Part shown: positions 5,842-6,716 of the stretch, piece after piece
Position numbering within the stretch: the first letter of the stretch is position 1
How the letters are laid out: every line of letters begins with the position of its first letter
DNA from: Planctomycetaceae bacterium
GTDB lineage: Bacteria > Planctomycetota > Planctomycetia > Pirellulales > Thermoguttaceae
Length of the DNA stretch: 6,716 nt
Assembly (NCBI GenBank): GCA_031283515.1
Contig: JAITBS010000332.1
Span: 1 to 6,716 of the forward strand
Direction of reading: 5' to 3'
Notes under the pieces: generated by a model
Seen by the model: only the letters and a program-made list of their open reading frames with translations
Databases searched by the model: none
Told to the model about the DNA's origin: nothing
Program-made: the position numbers and the translations under genes

Positions 5842-6420
5842 TTACCAACTGGTTTTGGTTCTCTGCCGACCGGTTTGTGTCGCCTGCCAACTGGTTTTGG
5901 CTCTCTGTCAACCAGTTTGTGTCGCCTGCCGACCGGTTTGTGTTCTCTGCCGACCAGTTTTTGTCGGCTGCCGACCGGTTTTTGTCGGCTGCCGACCGGT
6001 TTTAGGCAATTGTCAACTGGTTTTAGATAATTGTCAACTGGTTTTAGGCAATTGCCAACTGGTTTTTGGTAATTGTCAACTGGTTTTAGGCAATTGTCAA
6101 CTGGTTTTAGACAATTGTCAACTGGTTTTAGGCAATTGTCAACTGGTTTTAGACAATTGTCAACTGGTTTTAGGCAATTGTCAACTGGTTTTAGGCAATT
6201 GTCAACTGGTTTTAGACAATTGTCAACTGGTTTTAGACAATTGTCAACTGGTTTTAGGCAATTGTCAACTGGTTTTAGATAATTGTCAACTGGTTTTAGG
6301 CAATTGTCAACTGGTTTTAGACAATTGTCAACTGGTTTTTAGTAATTGCCAATTGGTTTTTGCCAATTGCTAACTAGTTTTGGGTAATTGCCAACTGGTT
6401 TTTGCCGGCTGTAAACAGGG
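5842..6420 (+). repeat. 21-bp minisatellite, 28 units in strict register
   Basis: The core AACTGG, or its close variants GACCGG, AACCAG, GACCAG, AATTGG, AACTAG and AACAGG, occurs every 21 bases from 5847 to 6414 with no insertion or deletion. The consensus unit in the middle is the three heptamers CAATTGT, CAACTGG and TTTTAGG. Units 1-8 (anchors 5847-5994) are a GC-richer subfamily with CTGCCGACCGG and TGTCGCC or TGTCGGC. Units 9-24 (6015-6330) are nearly identical, and units 25-28 decay. Three forward-strand frames contain long open stretches of heptapeptides only because 21 is divisible by three. There are no spacers, so it is not a CRISPR array. Confidence 0.95.
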
Positions 6421-6448
6421 ACAAGTCGGCTATCGCCGTATTGTTTAA

Positions 6449-6540
6449 GACCTTTCGGCGAAAGGTTGACTACCCGCCGAAAGGTTGACGCCCAGATTCC
6501 GTAGGTTGACGCCCCGATTCCGTATGCAGGCGTCATTTCG
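6449..6540 (+). repeat. Degenerate GGTTGAC repeats with a perfect palindrome
   Basis: GGTTGAC occurs at 6464-6470, 6483-6489 and 6504-6510, spacings of 19 and 21. A fourth position 21 bases later is degenerate (TGCAGGC, 6525-6531). GATTCCGTA precedes the last two positions. The cluster starts with a palindrome, ACCTTTCG (6450-6457), G, CGAAAGGT (6459-6466), with 8-bp perfect arms. It sits directly to the right of the 21-bp array and shares its approximate period but not its sequence. Confidence 0.6.
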
Positions 6541-6600
6541 CCGAAACGCCGCAATGGCGTACTCGCTGGTTGTTGTCTGTTTACGGGTGGTAATGGAAAA
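6451..6600 (+). repeat. Second copy of blocks shared with 4691-4765
   Basis: TTTCGGCGAAA (6453-6463), GCCGAAACGCCGCA (6540-6553) and CTGTTTACGG with nearby AATGGAAA (6577-6599) match the region upstream of eda. Together with that copy they flank the eda gene in direct orientation, about 1.8 kb apart. Confidence 0.4.
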
Positions 6601-6661
6601 CACAAAATCGGTCGGACTTACCAAATCAACCGTCGGCAACTTGCGAATAACCTCATGAAGT

Positions 6662-6693
6662 AGTTGATAGTGGAGAGTGGATAGTTGATAGTG
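6662..6693 (+). repeat. Heptameric tandem repeat
   Basis: Four and a half consecutive 7-base units are visible: AGTTGAT, AGTGGAG, AGTGGAT, AGTTGAT, AGTG. Short heptamer repeats of this style occur between genes in several bacterial phyla, including cyanobacteria. Seven is also the sub-period of the 21-bp array to the left, which may reflect a shared slippage process. Confidence 0.7.
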
Positions 6694-6716
6694 TTGCAAG
6701 CGGATGTATAATCATT

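Larger units (their letters stand above)
5626..6716. other. Repeat-rich region without a convincing gene
   Basis: About 1.1 kb after eda contains no frame with a domain, start signal or ordinary amino-acid composition. The open frames present are translations of tandem repeats whose period is a multiple of three. Left to right it holds 59-bp repeats, a terminator-like hairpin, the 21-bp array, a degenerate GGTTGAC cluster and a heptamer repeat. Each is listed separately. Confidence 0.7.

Noticed and set aside
5782..6030. Open frame beginning with ATG and running into LPTGF(C/G)R-type heptapeptides
   Set aside because: The ATG lies inside the third 59-bp palindromic repeat and the frame stops within the array at a unit variant. 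It has no start signal and no domain.
6002..6340. GTTTTAGA words resembling the start of type II CRISPR repeats
   Set aside because: The similarity covers eight bases only and recurs simply because the 21-bp unit recurs. There is no tracrRNA-like structure or Cas9.
5855..6373. Open frame of 172 codons made of CQLVL(G/D)N heptapeptides
   Set aside because: It starts at a TTG without a ribosome-binding site and consists only of the translated 21-bp repeat. Other forward frames are also open because 21 is a multiple of three. It is a by-product of the minisatellite.
5842..6420. CRISPR array
   Set aside because: The repeats are 21 bases end to end with no unique spacers, and no cas gene is present.
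6339..6699. Two minus-strand frames of 84 and 88 codons at the right edge
   Set aside because: They overlap each other and translate the GGTTGAC repeats, the heptamer repeat and the edge of the 21-bp array. Neither has a start signal or a domain.

Overview
The window looks like chromosomal DNA of an anaerobic or fermentative bacterium, most likely a member of the Bacteroidota. Three things point there. The gene in front of position 4984 has a promoter close to the Bacteroidota consensus (TTTG, 19 bases, then GAACTTTG against TAnnTTTG). None of the four genes has a recognisable Shine-Dalgarno sequence. The partial gene at the left edge belongs to an AAA-ATPase-like/PD-(D/E)XK family that is heavily expanded in that phylum. 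No rRNA or other phylogenetic marker is present, so this assignment is inference.

Left part (1-4349, minus strand): three genes read leftward. In transcription order they are a 661-residue NuoF/HydB-type NADH-binding flavo-iron-sulfur subunit (4349-2364), the purine enzyme PurE (2260-1748), and an AAA-ATPase-like protein with a C-terminal PD-(D/E)XK nuclease-like domain (1643 to beyond the left edge). The gaps are about 100 bases each. The three have no obvious shared pathway: electron transfer between NADH and a hydrogenase or ferredoxin partner, purine synthesis, and a protein of unknown role. The NuoF/HydB gene has no NuoE/HydC or HydA neighbour on either side within the window.

Middle (4350-4983): a divergent intergenic region of 634 bases between the NuoF/HydB gene and eda. 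It holds no convincing gene. It contains potential alternative stems near 4455-4526, a stretch (4691-4765) that shares short blocks with the far right of the window, and the eda promoter, whose spacer includes a run of ten T.

Right part (4984-6716, plus strand): eda (KDPG/KHG aldolase, 4984-5625) is followed by about 1.1 kb without a convincing gene, packed with layered repeats. These are three tandem copies of a 59-bp element whose hairpin arms change in a compensatory way, the last copy ending in a terminator-like hairpin plus T8; then 28 units of a 21-bp repeat in strict register over about 580 bp; then a degenerate cluster of GGTTGAC repeats at 19-21 bp spacing with a perfect palindrome; and finally a 7-bp repeat near the right edge. 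The 21-bp unit is itself three heptamers. This repeat island is the most unusual content of the window. No new protein-based system is visible.
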